This document shows positions 51,854-61,931 of a stretch of DNA of 64,000 nucleotides, in pieces. Position 1 is the stretch's first letter, and each line of letters begins with the position of its first letter. The position numbers and the translations under genes were made by a program. The notes under the pieces were generated by a model. The model was given only the letters and a program-made list of their open reading frames with translations, made no database searches and was not told where the DNA came from. The stretch spans positions 2,435,501-2,499,500 of the forward strand of contig NZ_CP150662.1 of NCBI RefSeq assembly GCF_038024125.1, given 5' to 3'. Source of the stretch: Polaribacter gangjinensis. GTDB lineage: Bacteria; Bacteroidota; Bacteroidia; Flavobacteriales; Flavobacteriaceae.

Positions 51854-53590
51854 ATGAATAAAAGTAAATTTATATTAAAAATAATGTACATACTTTTTAC
51901 TATTTCTGTAGTAAGTTCTTGTACGAAACATTTTGAGGATTTAAATACTGATCCAAATGCTTTTAATATCATAGCTCCTGAAAATTTATTTGCAGGATCT
52001 GTAAAAAGTACTCTTGATTTAGTGGGAGGAACTATGAATGATCAAATGTTCATGATGTATGCTAGTTACTACGGTGGTAAAGGAGGTCAGTTTAGTAATT
52101 TCTTTTACACAGAGAATGCATTAGATACTTGGTGGAGACAATTTTATGTTGATTGTATTAAGAATAATCAGGAAATTATTGACAAGTTTGAAGGTAATCC
52201 AGATTATCAAAATAGGGTCTTAATCGCTAAAATATGGAAAAGTTATCAATATTCTATTCTCGTTTCTACCTTTGGAGGTGTGCCTTTCGAAGAAGCTTCA
52301 AAAGGGTTAAATGCAACAAATTATTCTACTGAAGAAGAGATTTATATCGCTATTCTTGATTTGTTAAAAGAAGCTGGAGAAAAATTAAATATCAATGGAG
52401 ATCAACTTTTGCCAGATCCAATTTTTAATGGGAATATTGATTTATGGATAAAATTTGCAAATAGTTTAAGACTAAAAATTGCTTTACGAATTTCAGAGGG
52501 TTTTCCTGCTCTAGCCCAACAACATGGCTCTGATGTCATGAGAAATGAAAATAACTTAATAAACTCAAACTCAGAAAACGCAACCATGAAATGGGGAACT
52601 GAGCAGCAAAACTGGTCATACAACTATAGTAGATATATTTTTGTTGAGCCACAATTGGATGTTTTACCAAACATAAATTTTCATTTTATGTTAAATTTAA
52701 AAACATATAGTGATCCAAGACTTTTTGCAATTGCAGAACCTTCAAATAATCCTATTGATATTGTAGATGAAGTATATAAATCAGGTTCTACTACTGAAAA
52801 AATAAGAGTTAGATACAAATTACCCTACTTTGGAAGATTGCTTGGTGGCAATGGGATTGTTGAAGGCTGGAACCTTGATCAAAATTTAAATATTTTAAAT
52901 GGTGTTGCTAATCAAAGATTTTGCAGACCTAAAAAAGAAATTTTTATGACTCAAGATATGGGTTTTAATATTATTACAAATTCAGAAATGAATTTTATAA
53001 AAGCTGAAGCTAAGCTGAAAGGTTGGGGAGGTACTAAAACCGTAGAACAATATTATTATCAAGGTATTGATGCTTCATTCCAACAATATGGTGTTTCTGG
53101 TTCGAGTCAATACAAACAGCTAGATGGTATTAGATGGGGTAGTTCTAGTATTGGTGATAGAGATTTGTTTGGAATTAAAACAAGTGGTATTTCAGATGAT
53201 CCTATGGATAAAATTGTTAGACAACGTTGGTTAGCTAGTTTCAATCAAGGTCATGATATTTGGTGTTTACAAAAAAGAACTAGATTATTACCTATAATCG
53301 CTCATTTTAATCCAGATGGTTCTACGGGTCTAGATTGGTCAGAAGTTCCAGAAAGAATGGTTTATCCTCCTTTATCTGAAAGTGGATTTAATAATGCTGG
53401 GTTTGTAGCTGCCTCAGCAAGACTTGCAAATGGAAACTCATTAACAAGTCCTTTACAAATGAATAAATCATATATTCCAATAAATTATCCAAGTTTAATT
53501 GTACAATTAAACCAAGATTTTGCAACTAATTTTTATGGTCCTTCAGAAGATAACTTAATTGCAGCAGGAATTCCTTATACTAAACTTTAA
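51854..53590 (+). CDS. SusD/RagB family surface glycan-binding lipoprotein
   Basis: The 578-residue product has a lipoprotein signal with Cys23 (VVSSC) and the family opening FEDLNTDPNAF. The body is helix-rich with TPR-like repeats and the conserved C-terminal segments DKIVRQRWLASFNQGHDIW and YPPLSE. It belongs to the SusD-like group that is often annotated as SusD/RagB homologues. It acts as the lid over the SusC barrel and binds the glycan. It starts 11 nt after susC and is cotranscribed. Confidence 0.96.
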   Translation: MNKSKFILKIMYILFTISVVSSCTKHFEDLNTDPNAFNIIAPENLFAGSVKSTLDLVGGTMNDQMFMMYASYYGGKGGQFSNFFYTENALDTWWRQFYVDCIKNNQEIIDKFEGNPDYQNRVLIAKIWKSYQYSILVSTFGGVPFEEASKGLNATNYSTEEEIYIAILDLLKEAGEKLNINGDQLLPDPIFNGNIDLWIKFANSLRLKIALRISEGFPALAQQHGSDVMRNENNLINSNSENATMKWGTEQQNWSYNYSRYIFVEPQLDVLPNINFHFMLNLKTYSDPRLFAIAEPSNNPIDIVDEVYKSGSTTEKIRVRYKLPYFGRLLGGNGIVEGWNLDQNLNILNGVANQRFCRPKKEIFMTQDMGFNIITNSEMNFIKAEAKLKGWGGTKTVEQYYYQGIDASFQQYGVSGSSQYKQLDGIRWGSSSIGDRDLFGIKTSGISDDPMDKIVRQRWLASFNQGHDIWCLQKRTRLLPIIAHFNPDGSTGLDWSEVPERMVYPPLSESGFNNAGFVAASARLANGNSLTSPLQMNKSYIPINYPSLIVQLNQDFATNFYGPSEDNLIAAGIPYTKL

Positions 53591-53600
53591 ATTGAAAATA

Positions 53601-54680
53601 ATGAAAGCTTTAATAAATAAATTCTTAACATTACTAGTCATATTATCTATTTTTTCATGCACAGAAGATGATATCACAGAGGGTGGAAATACAATATTAG
53701 ATTATGATATTCCTCAGGTTCCTGTTACATCTGATTATATAGTTGGTTCAAGATATCTTCGTTTTGGAAGGTTAGGTACTGTTGTAGAAACACCAACAAT
53801 AGGGGTTTATAATGGAAATTTAGGAGATCCTTTAATTTATGAAGCGCATGTAAAACAAGCGCAGACAGCAGGAATTGATTTCTTTATTTTTGAAATGAGA
53901 TCATCAAATAATATTTCTCAGTACAATCAAGATATTTCATTCATAGATGGATTACTAACAGCTCCAAATGCAAACGACATCAAATTTGCCATTAGCTATA
54001 ATTTTGCAAATATGAACCTAAACAACAATAATAGGATTGAAGCAAGAAATTTAGTTACCAAATTTATAGATGATTTTACAAAAATGATACCTTATTTTCA
54101 AAAATCAAATTATATGAGTATCAATGGTAAAAAAGTAGTTTACATCTTCAATGCATTTAATTTATTTTCAGATGATAATGCAGCCTTATATCAACAAATG
54201 AGAGCTGAACTTAGCAATCAAGGATTTGAATTATTTATTATTGGAGATCAACAAGAATGGACCCCAACTTTAAGGTTTGATTTTAGGTTTATAAATGCAG
54301 TTGATGCAGTAACTCATAAAACCTATGCTTTGATAAATGTAAACCAATACGATGTTTTAAATACTTTTCACAAATTCACAGATATTGCATTTAACTACCA
54401 TAAGAATACTTGGAATAAGTATAACATTGAATATGTGCCAACAATTTCTCCATCAATAAATATTCGTCTTCAAAATCCAGGAAGTCCAACATTTATAATT
54501 GAAAAAAATGCACAATGGTTCAGAGATTTCTGCAATATTGCAAGAAGAGCAACAGGTAATAGTAAATTAATTATTCTAGATTCTTTTAATAATTGGAATA
54601 ATGATACTCAAGTTGAAGCAGCAGAAAGTTATGGAGAAGATTATTTAAAAATTGTCCGTGAAGAATTTAAAACAAATTAA
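53601..54680 (+). CDS. GH99-like surface lipoprotein with catalytic glutamates replaced
   Basis: The start is the ATG at 53601, which begins a lipoprotein signal (IFSC followed by TEDD, an acidic surface-export signal typical of Bacteroidota); the longer frame from 53559 overlaps susD. The 359-residue product has a GH99/WbsX-like barrel: IGVYNGNLGDPLIYEAHVKQAQTAGIDFFIFE-type N-terminus and SFNNWNNDTQ near the C-terminus. In active GH99 enzymes the corresponding segment reads like SFNEWHEGTQ, where both Glu are catalytic; here they align with Asn331 and Asn334. It sits directly after susD, the usual place of SusE-type binding proteins. I infer a non-catalytic surface mannan-binding protein derived from an enzyme. 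Confidence 0.8.
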   Translation: MKALINKFLTLLVILSIFSCTEDDITEGGNTILDYDIPQVPVTSDYIVGSRYLRFGRLGTVVETPTIGVYNGNLGDPLIYEAHVKQAQTAGIDFFIFEMRSSNNISQYNQDISFIDGLLTAPNANDIKFAISYNFANMNLNNNNRIEARNLVTKFIDDFTKMIPYFQKSNYMSINGKKVVYIFNAFNLFSDDNAALYQQMRAELSNQGFELFIIGDQQEWTPTLRFDFRFINAVDAVTHKTYALINVNQYDVLNTFHKFTDIAFNYHKNTWNKYNIEYVPTISPSINIRLQNPGSPTFIIEKNAQWFRDFCNIARRATGNSKLIILDSFNNWNNDTQVEAAESYGEDYLKIVREEFKTN

Positions 54681-54689
54681 ATTTTAAAA

Positions 54690-55976
54690 ATGAGTAAAAT
54701 AAAATTTGTTTTAGTCTTTGTTTTTTCAATAATATCTTCAATAAATGGTCAATCTTCAAAGATTGAAAATACTACTATTGAGATAAAAAAAACAACAATT
54801 ATTGGAAAAGTAATTGCAGGTTATCAGGGATGGTTCAATACAAAAAATGATGGAGCCCAGTTAGATTGGAAACATTATGGTAATAAAGGTTCATTTAAAC
54901 CAGGAAATGTTTCTATTGATTTTTGGCCAGATCTTTCGGAATTTTCTAAAGATGAATTGGAGGCAACAGATTTTGTTCATAAAGACGGATATACAGCATA
55001 TCTTTTCAGTTCTGCCAATCCCAAAACAGTGAATCGTCATTTTAAATGGATGAAAGATTACAGCATTGATGGAGTTTTTGTACAACGCTTTACAGCTAAT
55101 TTTAAAAATCAAAAATTAAAAAATAATCTTAATGTTGTTTTTGATAATTGTTTTAATGGCGCAAAAAATAACGATCGCGTTTTAAGTGTAATGTATGATT
55201 TATCTGGAAGTAAGCAATTAGATGTAGTTGAAAACACCAAAAATGATTGGAAACAATTGGTAGATACTTACAAACTAAATAACCCCAATAACCCAAATAT
55301 ATTAACCTATAAATCAAAAGCAGTTGTTGCAATTTGGGGAGTAGGTTTTAAAAATAGAAACTATACTTTAGATAATGTAATAGCAATTATAAATTTCTTT
55401 AAAAATGATCCAATTTATGGTAATTGTACTGTCCTTTTAGGCGTGCCAACACATTGGAGAGAACTCATAAATGATGCAGTTAGTGATCCTAAATTACATG
55501 AAGTAATTAAAATGGCTGATATTGTACATCCTTGGACTCCAGGAAGATATAAAAATTTAAAGGGAGTGGATAACCATAAAATACAAAAAACTAGTAAAGA
55601 TATTGAGTGGTGTGAAGCACAAAAATTATTGTACATGCCAGTTGTTTTTCCTGGGTTTAGCTGGAGTAATTTAAAACAAGATCCTTCATTAATAGATGAT
55701 ATCCCAAGATTAAAAGGCGACTTTTTATGGCGTCAATATTACAATGCTATTTCATCTAATGCAAAAACTATATATGTAGCTATGTTTGATGAGATGGATG
55801 AAGGAACCTGTATTTTTAAAGTAACTGATAATCCTCCTATAGGAGAAAATAAATTTTTAACCTATGAAGGTCTCCCATCAGATTATTATTTATGGCTCAC
55901 AGGACAAGCCTCAAAAATGTTAAAGAAAGAAATACTTTTAAGAGAAGAAAAACCATTGTATCCTTTTAAAAAATAA
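54690..55976 (+). CDS. GH99-like (GH71/99-like) endo-alpha-mannosidase candidate
   Basis: The 428-residue product has a signal peptide (to SINGQ) and a single GH99-like domain: VIAGYQGWFNTKNDGAQLDW, IDFWPDLSEF, HFKWMKDYSIDGVFVQRF, and the likely catalytic Glu368/Glu371 in MFDEMDEGT. It is closer to the GH99-like domain of the 42972 fusion than to the 37113 protein: both share GTCIFKV and NDPxYG segments. It has no lipobox or T9SS domain, so it is probably periplasmic and processes imported oligosaccharides. It starts 10 nt after the dead GH99-like gene and precedes the two GH92 genes. Confidence 0.85.
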   Translation: MSKIKFVLVFVFSIISSINGQSSKIENTTIEIKKTTIIGKVIAGYQGWFNTKNDGAQLDWKHYGNKGSFKPGNVSIDFWPDLSEFSKDELEATDFVHKDGYTAYLFSSANPKTVNRHFKWMKDYSIDGVFVQRFTANFKNQKLKNNLNVVFDNCFNGAKNNDRVLSVMYDLSGSKQLDVVENTKNDWKQLVDTYKLNNPNNPNILTYKSKAVVAIWGVGFKNRNYTLDNVIAIINFFKNDPIYGNCTVLLGVPTHWRELINDAVSDPKLHEVIKMADIVHPWTPGRYKNLKGVDNHKIQKTSKDIEWCEAQKLLYMPVVFPGFSWSNLKQDPSLIDDIPRLKGDFLWRQYYNAISSNAKTIYVAMFDEMDEGTCIFKVTDNPPIGENKFLTYEGLPSDYYLWLTGQASKMLKKEILLREEKPLYPFKK

Positions 55977-55985
55977 ATCCCCAAA

Positions 55986-58244
55986 ATGAGCTTTATTAAA
56001 TTTATAATGATGAATTCACATTCATCAAAGAGCATTTTTTATGTTTTTTTTCTAATAATTACTGTTTTATCTTGTAAAAAAGAGGCAATTGTTTTAGTTG
56101 ATAATGTAAAATTTGTTGATCCTCAAATTGGTGGAGTAGCACCATTTTTACAACCAACAAGAACACGTATTCATCTTCCTAATTCAATGGTTCGTATGTA
56201 TCCAGAAAGAGATGATTATAGAGACGATCAAATAACATCTTTTCCTTTAACTACAAGGAAACATCGGTCAGATTTACTATTTAATATCATGCCTGTTTCA
56301 GGAGACTTGCCAAAAAATGAAGCGCCAATTTCTGCTTGGGATCAAGAATTGGAAATTGCTCATCCATATTATTATAGTACTTGGCTAGAAGATTATGATA
56401 TTACTGTTGAGTTTACACCTGCAGCTCAAGCCGGTTATTTCAGATTCAATTATCAAAATGATAAATCAAGAAAATTGTATTTAAAAAACTTGAGTGGTGA
56501 AAATTGGACTTTACATATTGATGGATCATTGACAGGATCTGAGGTATTTGAAGGAATGGAAGCTTTTGTCTATGCAAAAATTGATTCTTTAACAGATGCA
56601 ACTAAAGTTTTGATACAGAGAGATTCCTTAAATTCTTGGATTTCATGGAACGATAACAAATCAAAAAAAATAAATTTCAAATACGGATTGTCTTTTATTA
56701 GTGTAGATCAAGCAAAGAAAAATTTACATAGAGAAATTCCTGATTTTGATTTTGAAGGATTAAAAAGTAGAGCACATCAAGCGTGGTCAAAAGTGATGAA
56801 TCAAATTGAGGTAGAAGGAGGGACAGATGCTTATAAAAGAACATTTTATACTGCTTTATATCGATCTTATGAAAGAATGATAAATATTACTGAAGATGGC
56901 AAATACTACAGTAATTACGACCAAAAAATTCACGAAGATGAGCAAGACTTTTATGCAGATGATTGGGTTTGGGATACTTATTTAGCGCTACATCCCTTGC
57001 GATTTATTTTACATCCTGAAATGCAATCAAACATGATGGCTTCCTATGTAAGAATGTATGAACAATCTGGTTGGTTACCTCAGTTTCCTCAAATTCATGG
57101 AGATGCTCCTCCAATGAATGGTTTTCATTCTACAATCATGTTACTAGATGCTTACAAAAAAGGAATTAGAAATTTTGATGCAGAAAAAGCATTTGAAGGC
57201 ATGAAAAAAAATGCATTAGAAGGCACTATGATTCCATGGAAAATGGGTGGTTTAGCACCCTTAGATAAAAAAGCTCATCAATTAGGATATTTTCCTGCTT
57301 TAAGAATAGGTGAAAAAGAAACAGAACTTCAAGTGCATGATTTTGAAAAAAGGCAGGCTGTAGCAGTAACACTTGCACAAAGTTATGACGATTGGGCATT
57401 GGCTCAGTTTGCGAAAGAACTAGGCAAAATGGATGATTATAAATTTTTCTTAGAAAAATCTCAAAACTATAAAAATCTCTATTGGCATGAAAAAGGATTC
57501 TTTATGCCTAAACATGAGGATGGTTCTTGGATTGATATTGATCCGAAATTTGATGGAGGAATGGGAGGAAGAGATTACTATGATGAAAATAATGGATGGA
57601 CTTATTTATGGAATGTACAACAAGATATTTTGGGTTTACAAGAATTAATGGGTGGTAAAAAAAATTTTGAAGAAAGATTAGATCAATTATTTAGAGAAGA
57701 TCTAGGAAGAACTACCTATGAATTAAATGCACGTTTCCCAGATTTCACTGGTATTGTTGGTCAGTTTTCTATGGGTAATGAACCTTCGTTTCACATCCCT
57801 TATTTATACAATTTTACAAACTCTCCATGGAAAACACAGAAAAAAATAAGAATGCTTTTAAATACTTGGTTTAAAGACAATATTTTCGGAATTCCAGGTG
57901 ATGAAGATGGTGGAGGGATGTCAGCCTTTGTCGTGTTTTCAGCAATGGGTTTTTATCCAATTACGCCAGGTATTCCTGCATATACTATAGGAAGTCCCTT
58001 GTTTTCAAAGGTAACTATTAATTTACCTAATGGTAAGAAATTCATTGTAAACGCACCAAATTGTAGTGAAACAAACAAGTATGTTCAAAAAGTATTTATA
58101 AATGGAAAAGAAATTGACAGACTTTGGTTTACACATAATGATATCATAAATGGAGGGATCATAACACTTGAAATGGGAAAATATCCAAATAAACAGTTAG
58201 CAAATAAAGATTCCTCAATTTTTAAAGTTTTCAATATAAAATAA
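55986..58244 (+). CDS. GH92 family alpha-mannosidase, divergent N-terminus, lipoprotein
   Basis: The 752-residue product has an N-terminal lipoprotein signal (VLSC, Cys30 from the first Met; Mets at codons 8 and 9 are alternative starts). The C-terminal catalytic half is clearly GH92: MGNEPSFHIPYLYN, PGDEDGGGMSAF and FYPITPGIPAYTIGSP. GH92 enzymes are Ca2+-dependent, inverting exo-alpha-mannosidases. The N-terminal domain departs from the common GTGGHGHTFPGA type and instead reads GGVAPFLQPTRTRIHLPNSMVRMYPERDDY, the mark of a separate GH92 branch; a Phe replaces the usual second His in GNEPSHH. It may act on a different linkage or on decorated mannose. Confidence 0.92.
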   Translation: MSFIKFIMMNSHSSKSIFYVFFLIITVLSCKKEAIVLVDNVKFVDPQIGGVAPFLQPTRTRIHLPNSMVRMYPERDDYRDDQITSFPLTTRKHRSDLLFNIMPVSGDLPKNEAPISAWDQELEIAHPYYYSTWLEDYDITVEFTPAAQAGYFRFNYQNDKSRKLYLKNLSGENWTLHIDGSLTGSEVFEGMEAFVYAKIDSLTDATKVLIQRDSLNSWISWNDNKSKKINFKYGLSFISVDQAKKNLHREIPDFDFEGLKSRAHQAWSKVMNQIEVEGGTDAYKRTFYTALYRSYERMINITEDGKYYSNYDQKIHEDEQDFYADDWVWDTYLALHPLRFILHPEMQSNMMASYVRMYEQSGWLPQFPQIHGDAPPMNGFHSTIMLLDAYKKGIRNFDAEKAFEGMKKNALEGTMIPWKMGGLAPLDKKAHQLGYFPALRIGEKETELQVHDFEKRQAVAVTLAQSYDDWALAQFAKELGKMDDYKFFLEKSQNYKNLYWHEKGFFMPKHEDGSWIDIDPKFDGGMGGRDYYDENNGWTYLWNVQQDILGLQELMGGKKNFEERLDQLFREDLGRTTYELNARFPDFTGIVGQFSMGNEPSFHIPYLYNFTNSPWKTQKKIRMLLNTWFKDNIFGIPGDEDGGGMSAFVVFSAMGFYPITPGIPAYTIGSPLFSKVTINLPNGKKFIVNAPNCSETNKYVQKVFINGKEIDRLWFTHNDIINGGIITLEMGKYPNKQLANKDSSIFKVFNIK

Positions 58245-58250
58245 AAAGAA

Positions 58251-60533
58251 ATGAAGAATATTAAGGGTTATATCGTTTTAATTGGATTAGGTCTATTGCT
58301 CATTTATTCCTTTGGGTACAAAACCGAAAAGGATCTAAAATCAAGCACTGATAATACTAAATACGTCAATACTTTTATTGGTACTGGAGGTCATGGTCAT
58401 ACTTTTCCTGGAGCAACAACTCCTTATGGAATGGTACAATTAAGTCCAGATACGAGAACTTTGGGTTGGGATGCATGTGGTGGTTATCATTATTCAGATA
58501 ATTCAATTTTAGGATTTTCTCACACACATTTAAGCGGAACAGGAATCAGTGATTTAGGAGATTTTTTATTCATGCCTTTTAAAGGAGAAGCTAAAATCAA
58601 TCCAGGAACACCAGAAAATCCTGATAGTGGTTATCGTTCTAGATTTTATCATAAAGACGAAAAATGCTCCCCAGGTTTTTACAGTGTTTTATTAAAAGAT
58701 TACAATATACAAGCTTCTTTAACAGCCACAACAAGAGCAGGTTTCCATAAGTATGTTTTTAAGGATGGAGGAAAATCGGGAATTATCATCGATCTTTCTC
58801 ACAATATTTATCCAGATAATAAACCAAGACATGAATTTAAATTAATTTCTGATACTGAAATTGCAGGTTACAAAGGTTCAGGTGGATGGGCAACCAATCA
58901 AAATATATTTTTTAATGCAAAATTCAATAAACCATTTTCTTGTAGTTTTTATGAGGATGGAAAAAAAATTGAAAAATTACCAAATTATTACTCAAAAAAA
59001 TTAGTTGCGGTATTAAGTTTTGATACGAAACCAAATGAGGAAGTGTTGGTGAAAGTTGGAATTTCTTCTGTAGATTATCAAGGAGCTAAAAAAAACCTAG
59101 ATGCAGAAATTAAACACTGGAATTTTGATAAAGTTACCACAGAAGCACATGAAAAATGGAAAAAAGAGCTCTCTAAAATCGAAGTAAGTGGTGGTACAGA
59201 AACTGAAAAGAAAATTTTTTACACATCACTATATCACACAAGTATTGCACCAAATATATTCTCTGATGTTGACAATAGGTATAGAGGAATGGATCAAAAA
59301 ATTTATAAATCTACCTCAAAAAACACGTATACTGTTTTTTCACTTTGGGATACATTTAGGGCTTTCAATCCTTTAAAAACAATCACAGATCCTACTAGAA
59401 CTAGTGAGTTCATCAGTACTTTACTCACTAAATATGATCAAGGAGGCGTTTTGCCAATGTGGGAATTACACGCAAATTATACAGGGTGTATGATTGGTTA
59501 CCATTCAGTGCCTGTAATTGTTGACGCTTATCAAAAAGGAATTAGAGGATTTGATATAGAGAAAGCATACCAAGCAATTGTTCATGCAAGTAAATACGAT
59601 ACAATTAATGTAAAATTTCCCTCGAAGCAAGTTCAAAAGTTATTGATGCCAAAAGGAAAATGGTATCATCAAAATCAACCTTACATTCCTGCAGATTTAG
59701 AAAACGAATCAGTTTCAAAAGCATTGGAATATGCTTATAATGATTGGTGTATTGCACAAATGGCAAAACAACTAGATAAAATTGATGATTATAATTATTT
59801 TATGAGTCGATCAAAAAAATATGTTGAATACTATGACTCAGAAACTGGATTTATGCGAGGAAAAAATTCAGATGGAAAATGGAGAGAGCCTTTTGATCCT
59901 CGTTTTTCTAGGCATCGTAAAGATGATTATACAGAAGGAAATGCTTTTCAATGGTCATGGTTTGTGCCTCATGATGTAGATGGTTTAGTAAAGTTGGTTG
60001 GCGGAAAAGATGCATTTATTAAAAAATTAGACGAGTTATTTTCAACTAGTTCTGAATTAGTTGGTGATGAGGTTTCAAATGATATTTCAGGATTAATTGG
60101 CCAATATGCACATGGCAATGAACCAAGCCATCATATAACTCATTTTTACAATTTTGTTGATCAGCCATGGAAAACGCAAGAGTTAGCAGACAAAATTATG
60201 TCTGAATTGTATTTCGATAATCCAAATGGTCTTGCTGGTAATGAAGATTGTGGTCAAATGTCTGCTTGGTACGTTTTAAATGCAATGGGATTTTACTCTT
60301 TTAATCCTGGAGACCCAACTTATTCCATAGGTAGACCAATTTTTGACAAAGTAACCATCAATCTTGAGTCAGGAAAAAAGTTTACAATAAAAGTAATTCA
60401 CAATAGTAAAACAAATAAATACATTCAAAAAATGACCTTAAATAATAAAGTTCTTCAAAAACCATTTTTCAAACATGAAGATATTCTAAATGGAGGCGTT
60501 TTAGAATTTACTATGGGCAATTTACCAAAATAA
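58251..60533 (+). CDS. GH92 family alpha-mannosidase
   Basis: The 760-residue product has an N-terminal hydrophobic segment (IVLIGLGLLLIYSF) and the canonical GH92 motifs: VNTFIGTGGHGHTFPGATTPYGM, GWDACGGYHYSD, SHTHLSGTG, HGNEPSHHITHFYN and GNEDCGQMSAW. It should be a Ca2+-dependent, inverting exo-alpha-mannosidase in the periplasm, releasing mannose from non-reducing ends. It begins 6 nt after the first GH92 gene. Together the two may cover two linkages, as multi-GH92 mannan PULs usually do. Confidence 0.95.
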   Translation: MKNIKGYIVLIGLGLLLIYSFGYKTEKDLKSSTDNTKYVNTFIGTGGHGHTFPGATTPYGMVQLSPDTRTLGWDACGGYHYSDNSILGFSHTHLSGTGISDLGDFLFMPFKGEAKINPGTPENPDSGYRSRFYHKDEKCSPGFYSVLLKDYNIQASLTATTRAGFHKYVFKDGGKSGIIIDLSHNIYPDNKPRHEFKLISDTEIAGYKGSGGWATNQNIFFNAKFNKPFSCSFYEDGKKIEKLPNYYSKKLVAVLSFDTKPNEEVLVKVGISSVDYQGAKKNLDAEIKHWNFDKVTTEAHEKWKKELSKIEVSGGTETEKKIFYTSLYHTSIAPNIFSDVDNRYRGMDQKIYKSTSKNTYTVFSLWDTFRAFNPLKTITDPTRTSEFISTLLTKYDQGGVLPMWELHANYTGCMIGYHSVPVIVDAYQKGIRGFDIEKAYQAIVHASKYDTINVKFPSKQVQKLLMPKGKWYHQNQPYIPADLENESVSKALEYAYNDWCIAQMAKQLDKIDDYNYFMSRSKKYVEYYDSETGFMRGKNSDGKWREPFDPRFSRHRKDDYTEGNAFQWSWFVPHDVDGLVKLVGGKDAFIKKLDELFSTSSELVGDEVSNDISGLIGQYAHGNEPSHHITHFYNFVDQPWKTQELADKIMSELYFDNPNGLAGNEDCGQMSAWYVLNAMGFYSFNPGDPTYSIGRPIFDKVTINLESGKKFTIKVIHNSKTNKYIQKMTLNNKVLQKPFFKHEDILNGGVLEFTMGNLPK

Positions 60534-60584
60534 CAACCATTTCATAGTAACACAAATAACAAAATCAATTTATTCAACTATTTT

Positions 60585-61886
60585 ATGATGAACAATACAA
60601 AAACACCTGTAATTGATAAAAAAGTATTACTTCCTTTTATACTTGTTACGTCTCTTTTTGCATTATGGGGATTTGCAAATGCAGTAACAGATCCTATGGT
60701 ACAAGCTTTTAAAAAAGTCTTAGAGCTTTCTAATTCAGAGGCTGCTTGGGTTCAAATGGCCTTTTATGGAGGTTATTTTTGCATGGCACTTCCTGCTGCA
60801 ATGTTTATGAGAAAATATTCCTATAAAGTAGGAATTTTAATTGGATTAGCTTTGTATGCAACAGGGGCTTTATTATTTTATCCAGCTGCACAATCAGAAA
60901 GTTTTTTATTCTTTTGCCTAGGATTGTATATTTTAACTTTCGGTCTTGCTTTTTTAGAAACAGCGGCAAATCCTTATGCATTGGCACTTGGACCAAAAGA
61001 AACAGCAACACAAAGGTTAAATTTAGCCCAAGCTTTTAATCCTTTAGGTTTAATTGCAGGATTATTTGTTGCACAACAATTTGTGTTAAAAAATCTTAAA
61101 TCTGATGATGTTGAAGATTTTAGTTCATTAGAAGAGGCTTCTAAAATTTTGATGAAAACTTCTGATTTAATGGTCATCAGAGACCCTTATGTAATGTTAG
61201 GTTTATTTATTTCGTTAGTTTTTGTAGTTTTTTTAATTAGTAAAATGCCTCAATCTAAAGCTGATGGTGAAATGCCAGATATTATTGATACATTTAAAGT
61301 ATTAGCATCCAATACAAAATATACGCTGGGTGTGGTAGCACAAATTTTATATGTTGGTGGCCAAATAATGTGTTGGACGTACATTTACCAATATGCTGAA
61401 GCAATAGATATTGATAGTGTTACAGCAGGTTATTATCAAATGGCAGCATTTATCATTTTTACAATAGGAAGAGCAATAGGTACTTATTTACTTCGTTTCA
61501 TGAGCGCAGGAAAAATGTTAATGTATTTTGCTTTATTTGCTGGAGTTTTTGCATTGGGCACAATTTTTATTCAAGGAATTGTTGGTTTGTATTGCCTCGT
61601 AGGAATATCATTCTTTATGTCAGCAATGTTTCCAACAATTTATGGAATTGCCTTGAATGATCTCTCAGAAGAGCAATCAAAAGTAGGTTCAGCAGGACTA
61701 GTTATGGCTATTGTAGGTGGTGCTTTGATGCCAAAGTTGCAAGGTATGATTATTGATGCTGGAGGAAATGGCGTAGCGGACCTCCAGATTTTTGGGGTTT
61801 ATGAGGTCAATTTCTCATTTATATTACCATTTGTTTGTTTTATGTTTATTTCATGGTATGGTCTTTTTGTTTTTAAAAAAATATGA
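60585..61886 (+). CDS. FucP-type sugar:H+ symporter (MFS)
   Basis: The 433-residue product has twelve predicted membrane helices and FucP-family marks: SLFALWGFANAVTDPMVQAF in helix 1, LETAANPYALALG and RLNLAQAFNPLGLIAGLFV. Such inner-membrane symporters import monosaccharides; in mannan PULs the likely substrate is mannose, although the family is named for fucose. Start may be either Met of the ATGATG at 60585. It follows GH92 after 51 bp with no terminator, so it is probably in the susC operon. Confidence 0.93.
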   Translation: MMNNTKTPVIDKKVLLPFILVTSLFALWGFANAVTDPMVQAFKKVLELSNSEAAWVQMAFYGGYFCMALPAAMFMRKYSYKVGILIGLALYATGALLFYPAAQSESFLFFCLGLYILTFGLAFLETAANPYALALGPKETATQRLNLAQAFNPLGLIAGLFVAQQFVLKNLKSDDVEDFSSLEEASKILMKTSDLMVIRDPYVMLGLFISLVFVVFLISKMPQSKADGEMPDIIDTFKVLASNTKYTLGVVAQILYVGGQIMCWTYIYQYAEAIDIDSVTAGYYQMAAFIIFTIGRAIGTYLLRFMSAGKMLMYFALFAGVFALGTIFIQGIVGLYCLVGISFFMSAMFPTIYGIALNDLSEEQSKVGSAGLVMAIVGGALMPKLQGMIIDAGGNGVADLQIFGVYEVNFSFILPFVCFMFISWYGLFVFKKI

Positions 61887-61931
61887 ATCTATTGCTTTTA
61901 ATTAAAATCTTTTATCTTTAAATTATAAATT

